Part shown: positions 24,201 through 36,900 of the stretch, in pieces
Numbering within the stretch: position 1 is the first letter of the stretch
Layout: each line of letters starts with the position of its first letter
Assembly (NCBI GenBank): GCA_963969395.1
Contig: OZ017798.1
Span: 11,090,173-11,154,172 of the forward strand
Direction: 5' to 3'
DNA length: 64,000 nt
DNA from: Pseudoscleropodium purum
Lineage: Eukaryota; Streptophyta; Bryopsida; Hypnales; Brachytheciaceae
Translations under genes and position numbers: made by a program
The notes under the pieces: generated by a model
What the model saw: only the letters and a program-made list of their open reading frames with translations
Told to the model about the DNA's origin: nothing
Database searches by the model: none

Positions 24201-27200
24201 AAATTTATGTACAACTCTTTTTATCCAAGGTGTTGTTTTTTTGCACTTTCAAGAGTCTTTTCTTATTCTTAAGCCATTCTTGAGCCAAATTTGCCTAATA
24301 TGAACCCCTAAAGATCTTTGTATAAATCTATACATCCCTAAAAATTACATATCTATATATAATTATTAACCCACTGATTTTCCAGCATATTTTTAAAACC
24401 TGTGATGTTCAATTGGTTAATCCCTAAAATGCACAAACTGCATATTTTGGTAATATAGAAATTTTGGGTAGCTCACCATAAATGGAGTTTTTATTTTTTT
24501 TCACTGAAATTTTTACACAACATGTGCCCAAGGAGTAGCTTTAAGGTCCAACAATTTTCATAACTTTTGACTACATGGTTAAAAAGTTATTGTATGATAT
24601 GTACTTTTCTATGGTCGACAGGCAGCCTGGACAGCAAAAAAACCTCTTCAAAAATCATTTTTTCTTGAAATTAAAATTTTTAATTGGTTCTTTAGATTTA
24701 TATATACTTGTAATTCTTTGAATCATTCCATTTTGATCAATGAATCAAAAGTTATGAGGAGTTTTAGTTTGTGGGAGTTTGCGGGTTGTCATTGAATCTC
24801 TACTCTAAATTAAACTTTGAAGTCCTTTGTTTAACTCAATTTTCAATAATTTTGGAAAAAAATTAAAAAAATTGGGTGAAGATTGTTTATTACAACATTA
24901 CAACCATTGGGATTGGCATTTTTCAATTCCATAAATAAATTGTTAATAATTTAGTATTTTGAATCATTCTCTACTCCTTTCTACTTATCATTTTTTTCCT
25001 ATATGTTGTATGATTCCAAATGATTTGAAAATTTTTGAGCATGTATCTAACTTGAATTGAAAAATAAATTTAAAGAGTAACAACCATTTTGGATATTTTT
25101 TCATACAAATGAGACCTTCTGAAGTGCAGCTGCCCGGATTTTCGCAGGGCCAAAAAATGGAAGTTTGTGACTTCAAATGCTAATATATTGCAATCTATGC
25201 GGTAGAAATTTCTGAAATTTTTTCTACATATTCTCAAATAAGTTTACTACAAGATTCTATAGTTATATGTGTCCAAAAATGTTTTTTTTCTAAAACTTGG
25301 TACTTGTACTACACATGGCAATTTTAGAGTGGTTTTGGTGAAAACATAGTCAAAATCATTTAGGGGTTAAGTGCTCGACTTGTCCTCTGCCTTACAGGGG
25401 TATGGATTTTACCTTCAAATGAGGGAGCTTAGTGATAACATAACTGCGGCAACCATCCCAATCAGTGCACGGGTTTCCTGTAAGGAACCTTTTTCCAAAC
25501 CAACAAATAAGTTGGATTAGTATGAGTATGATTTAAGGTAACTACACCTAAAATCACATAAATAAGTAATTCAGTGGGGGTTTCATTATGGTATTATATT
25601 GAATTTTTTTGTGGGGTCTTGTTGGGAGTCAAAAGGGGATTTTTTGATTCTCTTAGAATGCATTTTTTGGACACTATATGAATAAGCTATGGATTTTTTT
25701 AAGTGGTGAAAATAGGTGTTTCTAAAATCAACTATAGACTCTCATGAGGAATGGAAGTACATTTAGACAAGAATTTGTAGTGGTTGCTTTTAGAAATGAA
25801 TTGAGTTAGGTGTAGTAATTTAACAAGATCCAACCATTGAGTTTATATTTGGTAACATGAAAGTACAGTCCCATTAAACAACCTTATCAAAAAAATAAAC
25901 ATTCCAATTCCACTTCCAAGCTTTCCACAAGGGTTGGCTTTTTGCCATTACAAGCCTACAATTAGGGTCATTTATTCATTGGTCCTAGTTGTCGTTTGTA
26001 TTGCTAAAAATGAAATTGTCCTTGCCAAGTATTTTTCATTATAATAAGGATTTGCTTTTACATTTCATCCAACTACAGAGTAAGTATTGGCTTCCATATG
26101 GAGTTGGAGGTTGGTGAAGCCCACCAATGAATGGTAGAATGGTAGTTTTAGAAAAAACGGACTCCCATTCTATTGTTGATCAGTAGTCTTCACTAACACC
26201 TAATTCCATATAGAAGTCAACCTTAAGATATATCAATACAAGCATAGAGCACAATGTTCTTACAATTCCTTGAGATGGACATTGGCATTTAGAGAAACAA
26301 TGAAAGGCAAGTTCTTAAGGTCAACAAAGTTGAGAGTTAGATCCAACTTCTGCAATTGTTCACACTTCTCTAAGCCTTCAATCTGCACCATAAGCATGTC
26401 ACTCATCCCTAAGTGCTTGAATCCTTTCTTGCATCATTTTTTCATATTTTTGCTTATATATTTATAAATATATATTATCAACCTAAATTTCATCAAAGTC
26501 ATCACACAATTCTTTTTTAAAGTCAACCATGCATTGGTTTAGATAAATGAGAAGTTTTGTGATAAAAAAAAGTCCCTCAAACCTCTCAAATTGTTCATTG
26601 TTTAGATTTTGGATGTTAGAACACTAAGTAGTGCACAAGTACCTTAGTTATATTATTCATGGCCATGTTTAGATACTCCAATTCTTTCAATTTGTGCAAA
26701 TTCTCTGCATAAATTCTTATCCTTAGCAAAATCTAGCATAACAATAGCTAATTAAATCAACAATCCTAATTAATTGAATTTTACTTATCAAAAACAATTC
26801 ATTATACCAAGGTCATCACTTGCACCCCCTTATTATTGGTGTCTATAGAGAAAAAAATTAGGGGGAGTTTTCACCTAGGTGAGGAATGAGATTATTTGGC
26901 ATATAGAGAATCTTTAAACGTGGACACAAAATCCCCAATGTTTTGTCTATTCTCTCAATAGATTCTTCTTGTAGCACTAGTTCCTGCATTACATTATAAA
27001 TATGCATATATATTTTTACAAGCCCTACATACAACATCATTTTCGATATAGGTCTATATGTAGTATAAAATAGTAATTAGGATTTTTTTTAATAGAGAAT
27101 AGTTTGTTACAATGAACTCAAAAGAGACACAATATTTGATCTTATAAATAGTTTTAACTTATTCAAAGACATTATTTTAAAAATTTTAAAAAATTTTAAA

Positions 27201-27528
27201 ATTGTTTTAAGAAGACTAGTAATATGAAATGGGTTGGTTTTGATTTGGCAATTGAAAGGAAACCAATTAGCAAAACCAATAGGTCTTATACAATGTATAC
27301 AATATAGACATGTTGCACATGAAGTTATATAAATTTGGTCCATCCTTCCAATAAGCACTTGTATGTACCAAACTATTGCAATGAGTAATAGAAGACAAAC
27401 TTCAAAATAAAATAAAATCATTAGATGCATGAATATGGGCTCAAAGAATGAACCTCCATGGTGTAAAGAACACATTCATTGTGTTCTGAGCGTCTCCTAA
27501 TCATTTCTTGAGTGATATCACCTCCCAT
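21211..27528 (-). CDS. DNAAF11: dynein axonemal assembly factor 11 (LRRC6/TILB/MOT47 family), 11 exons
   Basis: Exons, in order: 27454-27528, 26875-26983, 26643-26704, 26264-26382, 25413-25488, 23455-23505, 23271-23347, 22835-22943, 22597-22688, 21802-21964, 21211-21510. All borders are GT/AG, phases match at every junction and the sum is 1233 bases (410 residues plus stop). Family members help preassemble outer and inner dynein arms in the cytoplasm of ciliated cells. Residues 1-25 give the N-terminal motif MGGDITQEMIRRRSEHN; 26-147 are the LRRs (LKILYMPNNLI, LEYLNMAMNNIT, LFLTGNPC); then the LRR cap LDAWDIKPRERITALQ, the motif YTPDTRIAEHRE (~200), and a CS-like domain at ~255-335 (LDTSLIDIDVQP, LPAEVK, TTGHLVVSMP). 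The C-terminus ends VPQLE, as in the family's terminal VPPL motif. Exon 1 has a weak donor (GTTCAT) and the donor of the 23271 exon (GTAGGT) was chosen by phase. Expression in spermatogenous tissue is expected. Confidence 0.93.
24421..25366. mobile_element. TTAA-flanked non-autonomous element, copy 1 (in DNAAF11 intron)
   Basis: A 946-bp block is bounded by TTAA at 24417-24420 and 25367-25370. Its ends read TCCCTAAAATG and CATTTAGGGG, which are imperfect inverted repeats. It is homologous in the same orientation to 55312-56234; shared stretches include AATGCTAATAT followed by CAATCTAT, and GGCAATTTT followed by a TTTTTG-rich block. It has no coding capacity. It lies wholly inside the largest intron of DNAAF11 and ends 47 bp from the next exon boundary. 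Confidence 0.7.
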
Positions 27529-28000
27529 CTTTCTTCAAATTCTTTCACCTTTTCAATGGATTAAGACCAAAAACAACCACTATTTCAACTTAAGATTCAT
27601 TCTCTAAACTAATATATTTATCTTTATTAAATTCTTATCTATGACTATTAGTTTTAGACTTTTGCAAAATGTATAAAAATATGATAAATTTCTTGTATGT
27701 TACAACACCTAGTATGAGCTAAGAATGGATCTTTTAGAAAATCAAGCAACAACTTATATATGAGAGACAATGATATTTTTAGGTATTTCAACACAATCTA
27801 TTGACAAGTAGTTAGAGATTTTCAATGTGAATACATATGACTATATTCACTTTAGTGAGAATTATAGTGTTACACCATAGGGATGATTGATATGTTAGTT
27901 TGGTTGCCATTGTTGCCTAAAACAATTTTCATCGTACATCCATGGTTGCCAAAACAAATAGTTACAAAGATGTTGTCCATTATATTAATATACATTGATA
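27529..28000. other. upstream region of DNAAF11
   Basis: AT-rich sequence immediately 5' of the DNAAF11 start on the minus strand. It presumably contains its promoter and 5' UTR, but no confident TATA box or other motif was picked out. Confidence 0.4.
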
Positions 28001-28210
28001 ATATAAAATTAATATAAATTAATATAAAATTAATGTAAAATTAATATAAAATTAATGTAAAATTAATATAAAATTAATATAAAATTAATATAAAATTAAT
28101 GTAAAATTAATATAAAATTAATGTAAAATTAATGTAAAACTAATATAAAATTAATGTAAAACTAATATAAAATTAATGTAAAATTAATATAAAATTAATA
28201 TAAAATTAAT
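28001..28210. repeat. AT minisatellite, 11-bp unit
   Basis: About 18-19 tandem copies of an 11-bp unit of the form ATAAAATTAAT, with interspersed variants in which ATA becomes GTA (TAATGTAAAAT). The array ends about 40 bp before a mariner-like element. Many units contain TTAA. Confidence 0.9.
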
Positions 28211-28248
28211 TGAATCCATATTTTAATATAATAAAAATTATTTATATA

Positions 28249-28753
28249 CTACCTCTGTCTCAAAATGATCTTTCTATTGGACAAAATGCTCTGAATTAAG
28301 GCTAAAAGTAACATTTTAAAGACCCATTCTGCAATCTAAGTAGAGTTTAATGCATTCTTATTGTCCTACAAACTTTGAGTTTCGGAGCCTTTTTCAAATT
28401 GTAATTTGGGAATATTGAAAAGTAGAATTTTGGGGACATTTTCAAAGAGCATTAGTGGGCACTTAATTGTTGAATATGTGGTCAAAATTTTGTGGGCACT
28501 TAGTATGAATCTAAGACCATGTGTAGACCTATTATCTATCTTCAAGAGCTTCATCTTCTTCAATCAAGCAATACTCAAAAAGATGAAAAAAATAAAAATG
28601 AACGATGTTGATTTACTCCTTCAATCATTTCATTTGACTTTCAATTGACAAATAGAAAAGAAATTATAACTCCTAAATAGCAATCTAAAGACAAGTTTGA
28701 CCAATTTGCATTGTATAAAGTGCAACATGAAGATCATTTTGGGACGTAGGGAG
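28249..28753. mobile_element. mariner/Stowaway-like MITE
   Basis: A 505-bp element has inverted ends CTACCTCTGTCTCAAAATGATCTT-type (limited here to the 24-bp end) and its partner CTCCCTACGTCCC followed by AAAATGATCTT; 20 of 24 positions match. TA flanks both sides (28247-28248, 28754-28755), as in the Tc1/mariner superfamily. No transposase is encoded. Confidence 0.8.
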
Positions 28754-30038
28754 TATGTTATAAAAAGATAATATATATGTGTATTACATTGATGATAATA
28801 ATAAATAAATAAATATTATCTATATTTATAATTATAATATTCTATTAATATATATATCAGTATTAATTCTTTTACAATTAGACACATAATATGTATTTCA
28901 TAATAAATATAATATAATACATTCTATTAATCAATGTCCATTATAATATTTTTATCAAAAAAATTATATAAATTAATTTTGATTTTTTGGATATTCCTTA
29001 TGTTATACTTATTCTAAATTATTTAGTAATCTGAATGAAATTTGATACCAAGAATGGAATTTTGTTCTAGTGATGGGTCTTGTCAAAACCATTTCAAAAT
29101 TTGTAAAAGTTCTAATGAAAAACTATAGGCTCGGGAAAGAGGTATAAGTATTAATTGCAAAGATGGTTCATCTTTTTGTCCCTTGGCATTCACATTGATG
29201 TTCAACTATTTTTATTAGAATGAAATGAGGCATTTAGGAAACCATATTATGATGAAAAAAATTGCTTGAATCTCTGAGTGCCTCCAATGCCTTAAATATG
29301 ACCTCTCAAAACTAAATGATCTCTTTATTTGACTATTATAATCTTTTCAAAGGACATGTCCCTTTTCCTATAGCTTTGGGCCTATCTCTACTACCAATCA
29401 ATGTAATCAATTTATGTGAATCTCATTTTATATAATAGTTTGATTGGAATGAATTGAGAAAGATTTGGATTTTTGATCAGGGGAATACAAGCCCTATTAA
29501 ATGGATGTTGACCACCAAAAGTCATTATAAATTTGCAAGAATACAAATTTAGCTTGAAAGAGATTTTTATTTATTAAGAAGCTACTATTATCAATAAATT
29601 CAATCTTTTTTTTTTTCCAAATGAGTATACAATCTATTAGGAGAACAGGTGCAAAATTGAACAAAATAGTACATCAAATGCTTTGTTGATGAAAGCATCT
29701 CTACAAGAATAAAAGATCTTTCAAAGTATTTAAAGGCAAGCCACAAAAGAGATATTATGTTATCCAAGGGAATGCAAGCATCTTCCACAATATGCATGGA
29801 TGCTCTAAATGTAGAACAAATCATAGCTAGTTACTACAAACACAAAAGAGATTGAAGGAGAGTTGGAAAAACAAAACTAATACTATCAATTTGAAACATG
29901 TTAGGGAAAAATTGGAGCCTCTACAAAGTTGTGAGAGCTAGATCAATACTCCAAATTAAAAAATTATAATAATCAAAATTTGTTGAGGCACCAGAACTTG
30001 CTAGACTATAGGGAACATTGGTTTAGAGTTTGGTGCAC

Positions 30039-30062
30039 GGGAGTGCACCCTTGTGCACTCCC
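30039..30062. repeat. short palindrome
   Basis: GGGAGTGCAC (30039-30048) and GTGCACTCCC (30053-30062) form a perfect 10-bp stem with a 4-base loop; a third GTGCAC stands just upstream (about 30033). Its meaning is unknown. Confidence 0.6.
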
Positions 30063-31908
30063 TTGTTAGTGTGCAATTAAATGAAGGGTTATTATAGATA
30101 CCTTGGTCCTAAATGTTAGACAATTTTTAGAAGTAAATGAGTATTACAATAATGGGATATTTGAAGTTACAAATAATAAAAGGTAGCGGATAATATTGAA
30201 TTTTATCTATCAAGAATAACCTTAGGGCTTAGGGTTTGGAACACTAGATGATTTTGGATATACAATCAAAGGTAGGGTTTAGAATTTTGGGATAGGTATG
30301 ATTGCAAATATCCTTGATAGGATTAAATTTTGGATACTACAATTGAAGGCTGTAGATTTAGAGTACTTTGGGAAGGTTGACATTGGAGGCACTTTGACAC
30401 TACAGGTATTGAGATTTACATTAGAATCAAGTGACATTTTGGAGGGTCCGTTTGATTTTGAGGATGCCAAAATAAGTGGTGCACGAGGAAGAAGTTAAAG
30501 CTCCTAAATGGGTTCTACAACTTGCCAAGTTGCATTCTACAAAGCTACATAGACTGTGAGCTATTTTTTGTAGAGGATGGCAAGTGGAAATCAAGGTGTG
30601 AAAGGAATATGGGTAATCCAAGTCTTCCAACCTATGGATAACCCTAGCATCACAATGAAGTAATACCTTCAAACATATCTTTCAACCATGTACTTGTTTG
30701 ATTTGTCACTTCATTTTCATTTTGGTCATTTTGTTTCATTATGGTTGTTTTGCGGAAATGTGTGTACATGTTGCAACATTACATTTACGCATTCAAGCAA
30801 TGCATTCTTTAGACTTCTATTTTTGTGGTGTTTTTGAGTTTCTAAGATTTAAATTTCCTAATACAGTTCATTTGCATTTGCATTTTGAAATTGAAATCAC
30901 AATGCTACCTTCAATTTTTGAACTCATTGGAAATGCTATGTGCTTGTATTAGTTAACACATGCTTTGTATTTTTGCATGTTGCATTCTCACTCTCAATTC
31001 GTATGAGTAGTACTTTGTGTATGGTTTTCTACATGTTATTGGTTTGTGCTTGTAAGTAATTATTATTTGAATCCAATTGGTGAACATTCCAAAGTTGTGT
31101 TTGTTTGAAACTAGTTTCCTAATGTTCCATTTCTTATTCTCTATGATATATCATTATATGCATACACAATTTTTAGTGATAAATTCCCTTATGACCCCAT
31201 CAAGTGTTGTGAGAAACATAAAATTATTCTCTAGTTATAATGAACATAGGGAACCAAAAAAGAAAATTTAAATGAAAGATAAGGTATAAGAAATGGGATG
31301 AATTAAGAAATTTAGGTGATGATAGCCCTATGTAAGTCCACAAAATTTACCTACAAGGGCATCATGTAATAGGGGCTTGAATACACATGATCATTGAACA
31401 TCCTATATAGTGCACCCCTAAGGTCTAGTGGTCTTCTTTTGGCCCCAAATTTTCTCTAAGTTGCCATTAAAGAAGTAGCAAACCACTACCTACAAAAATT
31501 CAAAGTATATTGCAAAACAAATCCATAAATTATCCCTAAGGGATAAGAATTTTTTTTTAAGACCTTTGGTAACTTGTCTTCTATAAAATATTTGTAACTC
31601 AAATCTAAGACATTGAAAAGTTGGCAATTGGCTCCATATGGGATATTCCTACAAGAATTTTTACAATCCATTTTTCTATTGTTAGTCTATAAAAGAATGG
31701 TCTACTAGAATTTTGATCCTTTTTTTTCTCAAAAATTAATTATAGAAGAACAAAAAGTATTTTGAACAAATTATGAACGTGATTTCTATCTCCAACAGCA
31801 CTTCAACATTGAACTTATTCCTTTGACTTGCTAGTTAAATCATGTGAATCTTATAAATTGTCCAAAAACTATCTAAATTGTGCATGCCTAAGGTTATAAC
31901 AAATGATT

Positions 31909-31930
31909 TATTATTATTATTATTATTATC
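31909..31930. repeat. TTA microsatellite
   Basis: About seven tandem TTA units in AT-rich intergenic DNA, followed by a diverged ATC/ATTAAT tail. Confidence 0.7.
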
Positions 31931-32530
31931 ATTAATATTTATATACTATGATATTTAGAAAAGTGAGCTCAAAATATATGATTGGATATCAAATCGCATG
32001 TTGTAAGAGTGAATGATAAGTTCTTGGTAAAAATTTAGGATCCATAATTTAACTAGGTTTAGATTTAGGGTGCAATAATAGTACCATTCTTCAATAGAAG
32101 TAGTTTTGGAAAATGGAATTACAAACATTACCAATCTAATACATGCATCTTAAGTGAAAGAACATAAAAAAGAAACAAGTTCAATTCAAAGAGATGTGAT
32201 TTTAAAGTTATTGAACTTGAAAGGACAATTGTGAGTCCAAACGCTCATAATATGATTTTACTATTCTACAATTTTAACTCTTGTTGTGGAAGTCATTAAC
32301 AAAAGGACTCTAGAATGACCACTCAAAAGTTAGATATATGTACAAAATACATTGGAAGATTATAACAAACAAAATGGAATAACATATGTTCTTCCAAAAC
32401 TAGAAGAAAGGCAAAAAAAGAAAATGAGGTAGGGAGATTGCTAACTTAATGCTACAATAAGGACTTTGCACCCAAAAAGTGATTGACGAATAAAACAAAA
32501 TCAATTCTGCTTGGATTACCACTTATTGTA

Positions 32531-32612
32531 CTCCCTTTGTTTCTAAAAAATACCAATAGTTTTCTTCGTGTTTTATAAAGAAACCAAAAGTATTATTCAG
32601 AAACAAAGGGGG
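32531..32612. mobile_element. short Stowaway-like MITE
   Basis: About 82 bp with inverted ends CTCCCTTTGTTTCTAAAAAA and, on the other side, the complement of CCCCCTTTGTTTCTGAATAA. TA precedes the left end; the right flank is GATT, so the duplication is degraded on that side. Nearly the whole element folds into a hairpin. Confidence 0.7.
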
Positions 32613-33998
32613 GATTTAGCTTCCACTACTACTAAACTTAAAAATGCAAAGAGCATAATTATTGTATAGCCATGATAATTTAAAGAACTAAATGACAATT
32701 GCATTGAATAGGAGATGTTGAAAGAAAAAGTTAGTAATTTCATTCAATGTAAAGTAAGGTAATTACTCCTTGTTTTGATTAAGCAATTGAGCATTGCTCC
32801 TATTATTAAATTTTTTAGTTATTTTATTGTATCTCATTAGAAGTTCAAGGAGTATTTGAGATTCTTTTCTTATGTAATTTTTTGGATATCATGTGAAATT
32901 AAAATTATGCAATTTGAATTTTCAGATTGCTCAAAATAGATGTGTAGAAATGTGCATCAAGGCTCTCATCAAGAAAGGCAATACATATTAGAACAAATTC
33001 TCTAAGGGTTGGTTTTAGAAAGGGGTCACAATTAGGTACATTTATGTTAGTTACAGACACCTTATTTTGTTCTCAACCTTGTTTTTATTCCACAACAATT
33101 GCACTTAAACTATCCGTTGTAAATTCAAATGCATTGTCCAATCAAGTATATGACATCCTCAAATTCAAAGTTGACACTGAAATAAAAGGCATGAAGACCA
33201 AGGTTGAAAGATGGGTGAACCATGGGAGACTTGCACGACAAATACATTACATGAGGAATTAAGGTGAACCAACCTACTACTGCCCTCATCTCAATTGTGC
33301 CCTTATGTATCTATGGGATACATTTTAGAACGAAAATGTACACAGACGGTACGTGAAGAAGGCGGAATTGAAATCAGGATGGTAAGAGGCTGCTTCACCT
33401 TAACCATGAAGTGTTGTATGATGCAGCAATCTCGGAGTTCCCCTCAAAATCTAATAACCCCAGCATCCCTCCATTTCCCAAGATCTCATTAGAACCCGCA
33501 CTCTTTCACGCCCACAGTACTCTCGCCCACCACGTTCACAATGTCATTTCTTCCGCATTGATCACATACAGACGTTTTTCATTGTTACAACGGCTGCAAA
33601 TCGATCCCTTTCCTCGACAGTCAATAATCAATCATTCCCTGCCTGCACTCTCAAGACCACCTGGATCCATGTGAAATGAATTTGAATCCAGCATGCGCGC
33701 AGCACGCTTTCGAACAATCATGAAGGGCACATAGTTTCTACGCTGCAGATGGACTGCCAATTATGCTACTCAATGCCGCAAACTTGCACCAATTTGTAAA
33801 CTGAGGTGTATCTACAGTGATAAAGATCTACAGATCTCGCTTCCAAGCTGTTTCTCCTGGTCTATCAATGTTGTGAGTGCCGTTGACTGTCAAATGGGTG
33901 AGCACGGTGAGAGAATTGAGCGCGCCGTGAGTAGGCTTATGTCCAGTTATTAAGAACAAATACCGAGCTTGCTTGCTTAATTGCATATATTGCCAAGC
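32613..33998. other. intergenic region upstream of the SGS3-like gene
   Basis: The first ~650 bases are AT-rich with no supported features. From about 33280 the composition becomes more balanced, as expected for the promoter and 5' UTR of the gene that starts at 33999. No TATA box could be assigned with confidence. Confidence 0.4.
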
Positions 33999-36900
33999 AT
34001 GGATCACAAGCGAGGGTATCCGTATGATTTTATGGAAGATCAAGCCGTGCCATCGCCCACCAAGCGTCTCAAGGACTTGTCTTACCATCGCGACTACCCG
34101 CAAGTGTGCCACAACTCCCGGTCCGAGAGTACCAGCTGCTGCAGAGAGAATCCCCAATTGGGAGAGCGATACAACGCCGAGCTTCACCGGAGTCAATACA
34201 AGACGCAGATCCAGTTTGGATGTCCACAAGTTAGCCATGGCCATGGACAACAACAGCAACAACAGCAACAAGCAACAGCATGTCACATTCCGGACAGAGC
34301 GACCACAGCGAAAGCGAGCGCCGTACCGGCACAGCCCATTTGGAGTGGCGCCAGCACGCGATCCGCCTCCAGCTTGGAAATGAAAATGGAGGAAGTGGCG
34401 TACCTCAGCATGTTGCCCCTCGTCAAGAAGGTAAAGTCTCAATTCACCATACAGTAAGGGAGAGGCTCCATTCACATAACAGTCAACGTCGAACCTTTTC
34501 CTACAACAATTGATCTAGAAACTTGCATCAACTTAAATTTTACACATTTCATTATGTGTTAAGCTAAAAATCAATGGCAAGAAACGGAATGTCAACAGAT
34601 TAAGTATTTTCACAAGTAGCACAAATCGAAGCTCACATGTAAATGGTCAATGGAATCTCTAATGTGCTCTACTGTATGGTTAATGGAGTCTGTATGGCAT
34701 GAACCACACACCAGTACACAGTGGTTGACTCAATTGCCAGTAGTTGTAAGAAGTTTCAATTCATACAAACATAGGTTTGAATTTGCTAAGTCGTTAAAAA
34801 ACTTAAGGTGCAGTGAGTGGGATGCTTACGATATCAAGCTGTGTGGCGTGTCAAGAAGATTTACATGATTCTGGAACTTTTTTTCCTTGTAGAAGGTGGG
34901 ACGACTAGTACATTATTTGTCAATAGTTGTAAGAAGTTTCAAATCATGTTAACGTAAGTTTGAATTTGCTAAGTCATTTAAAAACTTAAGGTGTGCGTTC
35001 AGTGGCATGTTTATGATCTATCAGTTCGTGCGTGACTCCCAGGAATTGGAGAAATGGACTTTCGGTAGCAACCACCGCGCTCCGAAGCGAATGCCACCCC
35101 CAGACGCGACCTCCAGCGACGACCCAGACGACGAAACCACCTGCGCCGTGTGCAGAAATCCCCGCAAGTTCAAAGGCTGGGACGCGCTCCTCATCCACGC
35201 CCAGAAATACAGCAAACAGTTGCCCTGGCAACACCGCGGCTACTTTCGTGCTCTCCAGGAAGCCCTCTTCGACAAGAAGGTCGAGAATCACGAGCAAGTT
35301 GTTGCTGCAGCGAATGCCGCATCAACACCAGCACCTCCTCCTCCCACCACCACTCCCTGTGCTGTCGACATCACGCACCATATGGATGCACACCGCTTGC
35401 AACAACAAGCGGAGAAGAGAACAAATGGACAGCACTGGCGGCCGGATATCCTCATCGTCGAAAACGAGGAGTTTCATGAAGTTGGTCACATCTTGAAGCA
35501 GGAAGAAGGGGGGCAGGAAGGGGTGGTGAAACCCAGGTTGCGAGAGGTGTTGGCTGTTTACACGCATGGAGAGGGAGTTGACGAGCAACGGCATGTGTTC
35601 GTATTTCCAGCTTCCAAGGTGAGCTCCTCAATCGGCTGTCTGTCCTGCCCGCCTTGTGTTTTCAGACTGCGTTGCTACAGTCGTAAGGAAGTGACGATGA
35701 TGGGCTACATGATGATCAACAGGTGGGCTATGTTGGAGAGAAGGAAGTCGCCAACAGGAACGTGAACAAAAAGGAGTCGAAACTGTCCTGGAAATCGGAA
35801 GAGTCGACGAAAGGGATCATCGAGAAGAGCGATGAACTGCTCGGCGCGAAATCTTCCGAAGTGGTGTCCAGCACGGCCATCACCACGTAAGCTCGGGATC
35901 CATGCCACCACCACATACAGACACACAACTAAAAGCACAGAAATCGTTGAAAGGGCTTGTGACATATCGAAAGTGCGCTTTAAGTGTAGATTCTTATCAA
36001 ACGGATCATACGCAAATAATTTGTGGAAATTCACTTTGGAATGAGCTGAAGATCATTTTTGATGACGATGAGTTCTTGTTGCACGTGATGTGATTCAAGT
36101 GATGTTGCGACGAGGTGCGAGTCCCTGAAGGAAGCGCTGGGGCTGCAGCTGACGCTGGACGACCCCGACGACATCCCGGGGAAGAAGCTCTTCGACAGCG
36201 AGCAGATTCACCGCACCAGCTGCGTGTTGGACCGCTGGGCGGAGAATTTCAAATCCTCCGCACAGAGATTCGAAATGCAACGCGTCTTTCGTGACTCTCC
36301 TCAGGTCCATTCATTCACACACGAGTGCTCCACCCTAACTCTGCGATCGCCATAGACAACTAAATCAGCTCCAAGGCTGCACCCTAAACCACAATGGTGG
36401 GTCAATCGACTGATCTCACATATGCAATGCAGCTGGTGGCGATCGAACAGGGGTTCCGGGCCGGCCTGAAACGAATCAAGACGTACTCTCCGGCGTGCAA
36501 GCGCAAGATCAAGGACCACATGGCGCAGATCGAAGGTCAGTTTCGGGAGGATCATCTCATGTGGCTGCAACAAGTGGAGGAAGTGCGGGAGCAGTTTCAA
36601 GAGCTCGCGGATGAAGTCCACCACAAAGAGTAACCCCTCAATCTCATTGCATCAGATCATCTCCTCTTGAATGCACCCACTCAAATCCTACCAACTCTTA
36701 CAAAATTAGTAGCCAGGTTTCAGAATAGTTTCGGAGGCAAAATGCTAGCTCGACGCTGAGTTCTTCCAACGTTGGAATGGGAGGATAAATACCCCGTTTT
36801 GAGTAGTTTTGGAGGTCAATTAAAAGTTAACGTTGAAAGCTTCTACCGTTGGAATCAATTGGAAGGGGAATTCGAAGCTTTCTCTGTCGGAAGCTGGAAG

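Larger units (their letters stand above)
28756..32530. other. AT-rich intergenic region
   Basis: No gene could be supported. It contains a small GTGCAC-based hairpin (30039-30062) and a TAT microsatellite (about 31909-31930). Open frames here have no recognised domain and no flanking exon chain. Confidence 0.5.

Noticed and set aside
30221..30240. TTAGGGCTTAGGGTTT resembling telomere repeats
   Set aside because: Only two imperfect units, no array.
33828..34475. 215-residue minus-strand frame over exon 1 of the SGS3-like gene
   Set aside because: Antisense shadow; low-complexity Leu run is the complement of the polyglutamine repeat in the real gene.
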